From contig JAKCBU010000117.1 in NCBI GenBank assembly GCA_021839095.1, forward strand, positions 1-5,222: a DNA stretch of 5,222 bases, in the 5' to 3' direction. The first letter of the stretch is position 1, and each line of letters starts with the position of its first letter. Below, one piece after another: positions 1 to 5,222 of this stretch. The DNA is from Pseudomonadota bacterium (GTDB taxonomy: Bacteria > Pseudomonadota > Gammaproteobacteria > Acidithiobacillales > Acidithiobacillaceae). The notes under the pieces were generated by a model. That model worked only from the letters and a program-made list of their open reading frames with translations, did no database searches and was not told where the DNA came from. The translations under genes were made by a program, and so were the position numbers.

Positions 1-856
1 CGGTGTAGTGGTGGCCGAGACGCGCCAGATAGTTGCGTATCGCCGCCGGCAAATAGCCGTGATGCTGCAAATCGCGCAAACTGATGGCCCCATACCGCTT
101 GGACAAGGGTTGACCGTCCGCCCCCAGCAACAGGGGTAGATGGCCATAGGCCGGGACGGGTAAATCCAGCGCTTGCAACACCAGGATTTGCCGGGGCGTG
201 TTGCTGAGGTGATCTTCCCCGCGCAGTACCAGGTTCACCTCCATGAGCGCATCGTCCACCGCATTGGCGAAGAAAAACGCCGGACTGCCATCACTGCGGC
301 GGATGACAAAATCCCCCAGGTCGGCCAGCGCATAGTGGCGCTCACCCCAGACCAGATCCGGCACCACCACGGTGCCGTGATCGGGCACCCGGAAGCGCAG
401 TGTGGGCCGGAGTCCCGCGGCCTCTCGCTGCGCCCGCGCCCCGGCATCGAGATGCCGGCAACGCCCGCTGTACCGCGGTGGTTTTCCGGCGCCACGCTGC
501 ACGGCGCGCTCCGCCGCGAGTTCATCGGCGCTGCAGTAGCAGGGATAGGCCCGCCCGGCGGTCTGCAAGCGGGCGAAGTAGTCGCCATAAATGGATTGGC
601 GCTCCATCTGCCGGTACGGGCCATGTCCACCTCCATGATCCGGTCCCTCATCCCAGTCGAGTCCGAGCCAGCGCAGGTCTTCCAGCAGGGCGCGTTCATA
701 GAGCGCGGTGGAACGCTCCTGATCCGTATCTTCCAGGCGGAGTACGAAACACCCCTGCGTACCGCGCGCTGCCAGCCAGGCGAAAAGCGCCGTGCGGGCA
801 TTGCCAAGATGCAGGAAACCGGTGGGGCTAGGCGCAAAGCGACTCTTGAGATTCAT
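1..856 (-). CDS. gltX: Glutamyl-tRNA synthetase, N-terminal part (3' end outside window)
   Basis: Class I aminoacyl-tRNA synthetase that attaches glutamate to tRNA in the cytoplasm. The reverse strand reads open from an ATG at 856 to the left edge (285 codons). Family landmarks are in order: FAPSPTGFLHLGNAR at residues 7-21 with the HIGH-type signature HLGN (16-19); the zinc-site pattern C106-x-C108 and C133-x-H135, spaced as I recall for E. coli GluRS; LRGEDHLSNTPRQ (211-223); and the KMSKS-type loop PLSKR (250-254). The catalytic domain is therefore nearly complete, while the anticodon-binding part lies outside. The start is placed by the usual family N-terminus (MNLKSRFAPSPTG). No Shine-Dalgarno sequence precedes it. 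The segment FFFANAVDDALM (194-205), where canonical GluRS usually reads like YNFCVVVDD, and LARLGHHY near the end resemble the second GluRS paralogue (GluRS2) known in Acidithiobacillus, which is linked to tRNA-Gln mischarging for GatCAB. That sub-assignment is inference; the GluRS call is firm. Confidence 0.95.
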   Translation of the reverse strand, partial: MNLKSRFAPSPTGFLHLGNARTALFAWLAARGTQGCFVLRLEDTDQERSTALYERALLEDLRWLGLDWDEGPDHGGGHGPYRQMERQSIYGDYFARLQTAGRAYPCYCSADELAAERAVQRGAGKPPRYSGRCRHLDAGARAQREAAGLRPTLRFRVPDHGTVVVPDLVWGERHYALADLGDFVIRRSDGSPAFFFANAVDDALMEVNLVLRGEDHLSNTPRQILVLQALDLPVPAYGHLPLLLGADGQPLSKRYGAISLRDLQHHGYLPAAIRNYLARLGHHYT

Positions 857-858
857 GG

Positions 859-867
859 TGCTATAAT
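859..867 (+). promoter_or_regulatory. Candidate extended -10 promoter for the PBP gene
   Basis: TGCTATAAT is a perfect extended -10 element (TGn plus TATAAT at 862-867). The -35 position 17 bases upstream (GCGACT, 839-844) is poor, which extended -10 promoters tolerate. It begins just outside the gltX start codon, with its -35 region inside gltX. Transcription would start near 874, giving the PBP mRNA a leader of about 100 bases that includes the inverted repeat at 911-953. Prediction from consensus only. Confidence 0.45.
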
Positions 868-891
868 ATTGCGCCATCGGCCCCATCGCAA
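863..891 (-). promoter_or_regulatory. Candidate sigma70-type promoter of gltX
   Basis: Read on the minus strand, TTGCGA (891-886; 4 of 6 matches to TTGACA) is followed after exactly 17 bases by TATTAT (868-863; 5 of 6 matches to TATAAT). Transcription would begin about seven bases further on, at or next to the A of the gltX ATG at 856. The mRNA would then be leaderless or nearly so, which agrees with the absence of a Shine-Dalgarno sequence. The -10 box shares bases with a plus-strand TATAAT. This is a consensus match only. Confidence 0.45.
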
Positions 892-910
892 TGTAACGAC
901 CCGGAAGGGG

Positions 911-953
911 GTATTTCGCAAAGCGCAAATTACGGGTGCCCTTTGCGAAACAC
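911..953. repeat. Inverted repeat in the gltX-PBP intergenic region
   Basis: TTTCGCAAAG (914-923) and CTTTGCGAAA (941-950) are perfect reverse complements separated by 17 bases. Extending to 911-923 and 941-953 gives 12 of 13 matching positions. It lies between the divergent genes, upstream of the PBP start and downstream of its candidate promoter. It could be a two-half-site operator or an mRNA leader stem-loop. No T-run follows, so it is not a standard terminator. The repeat is seen directly; its function is unknown. Confidence 0.6.
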
Positions 954-975
954 TCTTGACACGGAAAAGCATCGT

Positions 976-3474
976 ATGGCCCAAGCTCACGTTCCGCGCG
1001 CGCGCTCCAAACAACCCCAGCGCCCCCGGCGTCCCCATTATGGGCGCTGGATTCTTCTGATTTTGCTGTTGATCCTGATCAATATCGGGATCGGTGCCGG
1101 CATTTACGTCTACCGGATCTGGCAGACCTTACCGCCCGTCCATGAACTCAAGGAATGGCACCCTGATGAGCCTCTGCGCATCTACGCCGCCAACGGCGCC
1201 CTACTCCAGGAAGTCGGCCCGCAAATGCGCTACGCGCTGCCCATCGACCAGATCCCGGTCCAGTTGCAGGATGCCTTCATCGCCGCCGAGAATTCGCGCT
1301 TCTACAGCGACAATTTCCTCTACTACCCGGTCAGCTTTCCGGGCATCCTGCGGGCGGCCGTGGTGGACCTCATTCATATGGCCCCCGTGCAGGGGGCCAG
1401 TACGATCCCTGAGCAGGTAGCGCGCAACTTCTATCTGACCCCGCAGAAGACCATTTCCCGCAAGGTCGCGGAAATCCTCCTGGCCTACAAGTTGGCAGGT
1501 CATTTCACCCATACGCAGATCCTGGAGTTGTACCTGAACAAAATCTATCTTGGACAAGGGGCCTATGGGGTGCAGGCGGCGGCCCGTACCTATTACGGAA
1601 AAAATGTCGATCAGCTTACCTTGGGCGAAATGGCAACCATCGCCGGGCTGCCGCCGGCGCCCTCCTTCCTGAACCCGGTAGTCAATCCGGGGCTCGCCAA
1701 AAAACGGCGGGCCTACGTCCTCAGTCGTATGGAAAAGCGCGGTTATATTTCTGCGGACGAAGAGGCCAAGGCCAATGCGGAACCGATTCTCTCGCGATAC
1801 CACGCGGCGGCCACCAACAGCGCACCCTATGTGACCAACTGGGTAGCCAACTGGTTGAGCCAGCAATTCGGCAGCGATTTCACCTACCGCTCCGGACTCA
1901 AGGTCTACACCACCATCCTGCCACGGAACCAACAGGCTGCGGATGAAGCCGTATCCATAGGATTGGAGAACTACTCCATGGGCCTCACCAGCATGGTCTC
2001 CAAAAGTTACCGGGGACCCATCGCGCAACTCACCGGAAGCGCGTTGCAGGCGGCACTCGCGGGCAAGCGGCCCGACGTGCTCCCCCCCCATGATCCCGCC
2101 AATCTCAAGTGGGGCGTGGTCATCCGTGCGAACGCCAAAAACGCCACCGTTTCGCTGGAGGGCCAGCAGAATGTCACCCTGACCTTGCCGGACGTGCGTT
2201 GGGCGCGTCCCCGCGTAGGGGCCCCCGAACCGCGTACTGTGGATGCGGTGCTGCACGGTGGTGATCTGATCTGGCTACGCCCTTACGTGCATGCGGTCAC
2301 GGCGGGCGCGGGCCATGAGTGGGGGACCAACGTCTGGTCCTCCGCGGGCAAGAACGCGGGTTGGCAGCTCACACAAATTCCCCGCGTGCAGGGAGCCCTG
2401 GTCAGCCTGGACAGTCACACCGGAGCCATTCACGCACTGGTCGGCGGCTTCAGCTATGAACTGAGTCATTTCGATCGCGCCGTGTTTGCCTACCGGCAAC
2501 CCGGTTCGGGATTTAAACCCTTTGTCTATGCGGCGGCCATGGATGCCCCGGCGCTGCTCGCCTCAGGTAAAAGCACCTACATGACCCCGCAAACCCCGAT
2601 TCCGGATACGCCCCTATCCATCACTCTGCCCACCGGACAGGTCTATACCCCGACCAACTACAGCAACCAGTTTTCCAACACACCGATCCCGGTGTGGTCG
2701 AATCTGGCTTACTCCCACAACGTGCCGAGCGTGCGCATCCTCATGGATATCGGCATTCCGTATGCGGCGCAGTATGTGCAGCGTTTTGGCTTTCCAGCCT
2801 CCCAGATACCGCAAGTGCCTTCCATGGTCCTCGGCGCCGGGGACTATACGCCCCTGCAACTGGCCCGCGCGTACGCGGTCTTCTCCAGCGGCGGCTTTTT
2901 GCCCAAGCCCTATCTGATCACCAAAATCATCAACAGCCGCGGGACACAGATCTCACTGATGAACTGTCCGCTGGGCTATGCGCCGCCTCCGCAACAAACC
3001 GTCGTTCCGCCGGGCGTCGCTTATCTGTTGACCGAAATGATGCAGCAGGTGGTCAAGATCGGCACCGGGGTGGCGGCACAAAGCCTCGGACGCAATGACA
3101 TCGCGGGCAAGACAGGCACGACCAATCATGAAAACAATGCCTGGTTCAATGGGTTCAGTCCACACATCACCACCAGCGTGTGGGTGGGTTATGACGACAA
3201 CCGGACCATGGGCCGCTGGGCCGCTGGTGCACGGGAGGCACTGCCCATCTGGATTCATTACATGCGAACGGCCATGGCCGGCAGTCCAGCCACCGGCTTC
3301 TTCCGCCCCCCTTCCGTGACCGGACCTACCATCAGTGGTGGCAGCAATGTCATCGGAGTCAGCGATTATCTGGCTGGATACCCCCCCGTGACCGCGCCGA
3401 CGGCTTCCACCGAAAGCGGTGCCGGGGAGAGTCTTGGCGATACACTGATCAACACTATCAAGAGCCTGTTCTGA
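976..3474 (+). CDS. mrcA: Class A penicillin-binding protein, PBP1A type (peptidoglycan glycosyltransferase and DD-transpeptidase)
   Basis: Bifunctional inner-membrane enzyme that polymerises lipid II into glycan strands and cross-links their peptides in the periplasm. The 832-residue product has a basic cytoplasmic tail (1-24), one membrane anchor (about 25-46), a GT51 domain (about 75-255), an OB-like insert (about 340-440) and a transpeptidase domain (about 470-765). GT51 signs are E105 in AAENSRFY, GASTIPEQ (140-147), RKVAE (162-166), ELYLNKIYLG (184-193) and RRAYVL (244-249). The transpeptidase has S511-GF-K514 as SxxK, S580-H-N582 as SxN, and K712-TGTTN. All three active-site motifs are intact. 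Motifs 1 and 2 of the GT domain deviate from the usual EDxxFxxHxG and STxxQQ. The tail after 770 is rich in Gly, Ser, Thr and Pro with no recognised domain. ATG 976 is preferred over the in-frame TTG at 943 because it begins just before the usual basic tail; only a weak GGAAAA (963-968) precedes it. The gene is transcribed away from gltX. Confidence 0.95.
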   Translation: MAQAHVPRARSKQPQRPRRPHYGRWILLILLLILINIGIGAGIYVYRIWQTLPPVHELKEWHPDEPLRIYAANGALLQEVGPQMRYALPIDQIPVQLQDAFIAAENSRFYSDNFLYYPVSFPGILRAAVVDLIHMAPVQGASTIPEQVARNFYLTPQKTISRKVAEILLAYKLAGHFTHTQILELYLNKIYLGQGAYGVQAAARTYYGKNVDQLTLGEMATIAGLPPAPSFLNPVVNPGLAKKRRAYVLSRMEKRGYISADEEAKANAEPILSRYHAAATNSAPYVTNWVANWLSQQFGSDFTYRSGLKVYTTILPRNQQAADEAVSIGLENYSMGLTSMVSKSYRGPIAQLTGSALQAALAGKRPDVLPPHDPANLKWGVVIRANAKNATVSLEGQQNVTLTLPDVRWARPRVGAPEPRTVDAVLHGGDLIWLRPYVHAVTAGAGHEWGTNVWSSAGKNAGWQLTQIPRVQGALVSLDSHTGAIHALVGGFSYELSHFDRAVFAYRQPGSGFKPFVYAAAMDAPALLASGKSTYMTPQTPIPDTPLSITLPTGQVYTPTNYSNQFSNTPIPVWSNLAYSHNVPSVRILMDIGIPYAAQYVQRFGFPASQIPQVPSMVLGAGDYTPLQLARAYAVFSSGGFLPKPYLITKIINSRGTQISLMNCPLGYAPPPQQTVVPPGVAYLLTEMMQQVVKIGTGVAAQSLGRNDIAGKTGTTNHENNAWFNGFSPHITTSVWVGYDDNRTMGRWAAGAREALPIWIHYMRTAMAGSPATGFFRPPSVTGPTISGGSNVIGVSDYLAGYPPVTAPTASTESGAGESLGDTLINTIKSLF

Positions 3475-3638
3475 GAAAACACGGATTCGTGACCCGTATA
3501 ACACTTTACCGGGCCCGTTGCCCGTGATGACCATTGTGAGGGGATGGTTACCGCGTAATACAGAAAACATCATAAGCTCGTGCTGGAGGGATCGTGCGGG
3601 GCGATACACCGGGAATACCGAAAAATTCTCATTGAAGG
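3475..3638. other. Intergenic region between the PBP and cyclase genes
   Basis: These 164 bases contain a short GC-rich hairpin, CGGGC (3510-3514) with GCCCG (3520-3524) and a five-base loop. No T-run follows, so it is a weak terminator candidate at best. Possible promoter-like pairs such as TTGTGA (3534-3539) with TAATAC (3556-3561) match consensus poorly. A strong GGAGG at 3585-3589 precedes a short GTG-started reading frame, listed separately. I see no RNA gene or riboswitch that I recognise. Confidence 0.5.
3594..3635 (+). CDS. Possible 13-codon upstream ORF (leader peptide) of the cyclase gene
   Basis: GTG at 3594 is preceded by GGAGG (3585-3589) with a four-base gap, the best Shine-Dalgarno match in this intergenic region. 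It reads MRGDTPGIPKNSH and stops at TGA 3633-3635, three bases before the cyclase ATG at 3639 and in the same frame. The stop overlaps the AAGGA that could serve the cyclase start, an arrangement compatible with translational coupling. No homology can be judged at this length, and a chance occurrence is possible. Confidence 0.25.
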   Translation: MRGDTPGIPKNSH

Positions 3639-3639
3639 A
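3635..3639 (+). promoter_or_regulatory. Ribosome binding site that bears on the cyclase start
   Basis: AAGGA (within GAAGGA, 3634-3639) directly abuts the ATG at 3639, too close to serve it. It lies eight bases ahead of the in-frame TTG at 3648, a normal distance. This suggests that TTG 3648 may be the true start, giving an N-terminus of MDITDHGMLEKL. The next ATG, at 3669, has no visible Shine-Dalgarno sequence. Confidence 0.45.
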
Positions 3640-4925
3640 TGCGCGCGTTGGATATTACCGATCATGGCATGCTGGAAAAGCTACCGGTAAGCGTGGTCAT
3701 TTCTGTGACCGACCAGATCATTTATGCCAATCCGGCGGCGCTCGATTTACTGGAAGCTTCATCACCCGCGGATCTGGTCGGCCATTCCATCCACGAATTC
3801 ATCTATCCCCTCGATCAACAGCGCATACTGGCCCGCGTTCGGCGCGCCGAACGCGGGCAGGTAACCAATCCGCCCACGGAATTTCGGGTCTACACCTGCA
3901 CACATCGCCTGCTGGTGGTGGCGATGATGAGCAGCAGCTTTCCGGTCGAAGATAAGATCGGACTGATCGCGACCTTCATGGACATGACTGAACGCAGCGC
4001 TATGGAAACACGTCTGCGAGAAAGTGATGAGCAATTTCGGCGTATGATGAATACGATGCAGGATGTCTTTTATCGCACCGATGCGGAAGGTATTACGCGT
4101 TATGTCTGCCCTTCCGTGATCAATATCTTGGGTTACAGCGCTGAAGAAATTATCGGTCTGCCCGCCGCGGCCTTTTATCCCAATGTCGAGGATCGTGACA
4201 TGCTGGTCGCCGCGATAAAGAATCAAGGATATGTCCGTGACTTTCCCGGCCAAATGCAACGTAAGGACGGAAAGATCATAGATATTTCCATCAGCAGTAC
4301 CGTCCTATATGACGAGGAAGGCAATTATGCCGGTGTCGAAGGGATATGGCGAGACATCACCTCACGCCGGGATTTGGAGCGTGAACTGGAGCGACGTGCC
4401 ACCTCCGACGAGCTGACAGGCATTGCCAACCGACGCAGCATCCTGGAAGATCTGGAACAAAGTCTTGCCCGTTTTCAACGACATCATCAGCATTTGACTA
4501 TTTTTATTTTGGATCTCGACCACTTCAAAAAGATCAATGACGAATTCGGACATCTTTCTGGTGACAAAGTGCTCAAAAAATTTTGTGAGATCGTCACCGC
4601 TCAATTACGTGCCGTAGACCGCCTGGGTAGACTCGGCGGCGAAGAATTCCTCCTCATACTCAATGATACCCATCGGGATATGGCCCAGGAAATAGCGATG
4701 CGGATTCTTACGACAGTGCGTGAACATCTGTTCCACATTGATCCATTTGATCCTGTACGAATTTCAGTGAGTATCGGAGCCATAGTGGCATATCCCGATG
4801 ACCGTCAGGTATCGCAACTGCTGGAACGCGCGGACAAAGCGCTGTACTGTGCCAAAGCGCATGGCCGAGACAGAATCCAATGGTGGGCACAAGATCCATC
4901 GGCGATGATCCCCGGTCAAGCATAG
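3639..4925 (+). CDS. Diguanylate cyclase with two PAS domains (PAS-PAS-GGDEF)
   Basis: Cytoplasmic signalling enzyme predicted to condense two GTP into cyclic di-GMP, the messenger that usually promotes attachment and biofilm. The 428-residue protein has no membrane segment or signal peptide. PAS1 spans about 12-118 (IIYANPAALDLLEA; ends FMDMTERS). PAS2 spans about 131-242 (EQFRRMMNTMQDVFYRTD; ends IWRDITSRRDLE). A helical linker (about 243-256) leads to GGDEF at about 257-416. Catalytic features are complete: DELTGIANRR (257-266), metal-site D292 in LDLDHFKKIND, guanine-site N300, D309 and GGEEF (333-337). RAVD (324-327) sits exactly five residues before GGEEF, so the allosteric product-inhibition site is present. 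There is no EAL or HD-GYP domain. The PAS ligands cannot be read from sequence. An in-frame TGA at 3633 bounds the ORF; the TTG at 3648, with a better-placed ribosome site, may be the real start. A 28-bp palindrome lies in PAS1. The enzymatic call is secure; the input signal is unknown. Confidence 0.93.
   Translation: MRALDITDHGMLEKLPVSVVISVTDQIIYANPAALDLLEASSPADLVGHSIHEFIYPLDQQRILARVRRAERGQVTNPPTEFRVYTCTHRLLVVAMMSSSFPVEDKIGLIATFMDMTERSAMETRLRESDEQFRRMMNTMQDVFYRTDAEGITRYVCPSVINILGYSAEEIIGLPAAAFYPNVEDRDMLVAAIKNQGYVRDFPGQMQRKDGKIIDISISSTVLYDEEGNYAGVEGIWRDITSRRDLERELERRATSDELTGIANRRSILEDLEQSLARFQRHHQHLTIFILDLDHFKKINDEFGHLSGDKVLKKFCEIVTAQLRAVDRLGRLGGEEFLLILNDTHRDMAQEIAMRILTTVREHLFHIDPFDPVRISVSIGAIVAYPDDRQVSQLLERADKALYCAKAHGRDRIQWWAQDPSAMIPGQA
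3831..3858. repeat. Perfect 28-bp palindrome inside the cyclase PAS1 coding region
   Basis: The left half, GCCCGCGTTCGGCG (3831-3844), is followed at once by its exact reverse complement (3845-3858), with an AscI-type GGCGCGCC at the centre. As RNA it could form a 12-bp GC-rich stem with a four-base CGCG loop. In frame it encodes ARVRRAERG (residues 65-73), a common type of PAS helix sequence, so the protein is not visibly disrupted. No T-run follows, which argues against an intrinsic terminator. The symmetry is read directly; its role is unknown. Confidence 0.9.
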
Positions 4926-4967
4926 ACAAAGCCACCCATCGAACCCCCTGTTGAATTCCTCTCATTT

Positions 4968-4973
4968 TATACT
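4968..4973 (+). promoter_or_regulatory. Weak candidate -10 box for the GH15 gene
   Basis: TATACT matches TATAAT at 5 of 6 positions and would start transcription about 35 bases before the ATG at 5015. No good -35 lies 16-18 bases upstream; the nearby TTGAAT (4951-4956) is only 11 bases away. The surrounding 89-base gap (4926-5014) shows no hairpin with a T-run, so read-through from the cyclase gene is equally possible. Confidence 0.25.
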
Positions 4974-5004
4974 ACCCTCTAGGTTCAAGTGCGGCCACCG
5001 CCTC

Positions 5005-5009
5005 GGGAG
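5005..5009 (+). promoter_or_regulatory. Ribosome binding site of the GH15 gene
   Basis: GGGAG lies five bases ahead of the ATG at 5015. This is a normal spacing, and it fixes that start for the truncated final gene. Confidence 0.7.
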
Positions 5010-5014
5010 TAATC

Positions 5015-5222
5015 ATGAAACAGGTCGGCAAGGCACCCAGTGCCATCTGGCGTCACCCCGTCTGGTCCACCGCGCGGAAATCCTGCGTCGGCACGGCGCT
5101 TGGGAGCGGAAAGCTCTGGTTCACCATTGGCGGCGGCATTGTCACCGAAGTTTTTTATCCGCGCATCGACATCCCGCAGATTCGCGACCTCGGCTTTATC
5201 GTCGCCGATGATCAGGGCTTCT
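5015..5222 (+). CDS. GH15 glucoamylase/glucodextranase-like protein, N-terminal fragment (cut by window end)
   Basis: Only 69 codons are visible. The segment VGTALGSGKLWFTIGGGIV followed by TEVFYPRIDIPQIRDLGFIVAD matches what I recall of the N-terminal beta-sandwich domain of bacterial GH15 enzymes, where a run like VWFT..GIL.EVYYPR.D....RDLG.IV.D is typical. These enzymes release glucose from the non-reducing ends of alpha-glucans. The catalytic (alpha/alpha)6 barrel would lie beyond the window, so activity cannot be checked here. The N-terminus (MKQVGKAPSAIWRHPVW) has no hydrophobic signal-peptide core, which points to a cytoplasmic enzyme, perhaps acting on stored glycogen; that role is inference. 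The start is supported by GGGAG at 5005-5009. Because the fragment is short, a related GH15 specificity such as trehalase or glucodextranase remains possible. Confidence 0.8.
   Translation, partial: MKQVGKAPSAIWRHPVWSTARKSCVGTALGSGKLWFTIGGGIVTEVFYPRIDIPQIRDLGFIVADDQGF

Noticed and set aside
441..458. 8-bp inverted repeat CCGGCATC / GATGCCGG within gltX
   Set aside because: Short, coding, and within chance expectation. Neighbouring bases do not extend it.
956..961. Perfect TTGACA ahead of the PBP start as a -35 box
   Set aside because: At 16-18 bases downstream there is only GC-rich coding sequence (GCCCAA at 979-984). A start there would remove the initiation codon from the message.
1017..1050. 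9-bp inverted repeat CCAGCGCCC / GGGCGCTGG early in the PBP coding region
   Set aside because: A 9-bp match with a 16-base spacer is roughly what chance gives in 5 kb of GC-rich DNA, and both arms are coding.
173..1060. Long plus-strand reading frame of 295 codons opposite gltX
   Set aside because: It is antisense to a clear GluRS coding region and spills across the intergenic region. Its translation shows no domain and is Arg/Pro/Ala rich as expected for a GC-driven shadow.
1201..2256. Minus-strand reading frame of 351 codons inside the PBP gene
   Set aside because: It lies wholly opposite conserved GT51 and OB-domain coding sequence and has no recognisable motif; a shadow frame in GC-rich DNA.
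3210..3227. Tandem 8-base repeat (GGGCCGCT twice) in the PBP gene
   Set aside because: Only two copies, and it encodes the GRWAAGA stretch; likely incidental in GC-rich coding sequence.
3510..3524. Hairpin CGGGC/GCCCG after the PBP gene as a terminator
   Set aside because: The stem is only 5 bp and no T-run follows, so there is no support for intrinsic termination.
2953..3609. Minus-strand reading frame of 218 codons over the PBP 3' end
   Set aside because: It opposes the KTG-motif region of the transpeptidase and shows no family signature.

Overview
The window looks like ordinary chromosomal DNA from a GC-rich proteobacterium. The protein set fits Acidithiobacillus or a close relative: a GluRS that resembles the second-paralogue type, a divergent class A PBP, a PAS/PAS/GGDEF protein and a GH15 enzyme without a signal peptide. 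The genus is inferred from remembered family resemblance, not from a search. I see no insertion sequence, tRNA, rRNA, CRISPR array or phage gene. There is no gene-free stretch longer than about 165 bases.

Layout: (1) Bases 1-856, minus strand: the N-terminal 285 codons of a glutamyl-tRNA synthetase, open at the left edge. (2) Bases 857-975: a compact divergent regulatory region. It has overlapping -10 boxes on the two strands and a perfect 10-bp inverted repeat in what would be the PBP mRNA leader. (3) Bases 976-3474, plus strand: a complete bifunctional class A penicillin-binding protein (PBP1A type). Its transpeptidase motifs are intact, but its glycosyltransferase motifs 1 and 2 are unusual. 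(4) Bases 3475-3638: an intergenic stretch with a possible 13-codon upstream ORF just before the next gene. (5) Bases 3639-4925, plus strand: a soluble diguanylate cyclase with two PAS domains, a GGEEF active site and an RxxD inhibitory site. It carries a perfect 28-bp palindrome inside its first PAS domain. (6) Bases 4926-5014: a short gap with a good ribosome binding site. (7) Bases 5015-5222, plus strand: the N-terminus of a GH15 glucoamylase/glucodextranase-like protein, cut by the right edge.

The genes serve different jobs: tRNA charging, cell-wall synthesis, c-di-GMP signalling and alpha-glucan breakdown. They do not form an evident pathway or a defence system. The three plus-strand genes are separated by 164 and 89 bases with no convincing intrinsic terminator, so read-through is possible but a functional operon is not shown. 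I found no new multi-gene system. The observations most worth checking are the 28-bp palindrome in the cyclase gene, the overlapping divergent promoters with a probably leaderless gltX, the inverted repeat ahead of the PBP gene, the divergent GT51 motifs, and the cyclase's start-site arrangement.
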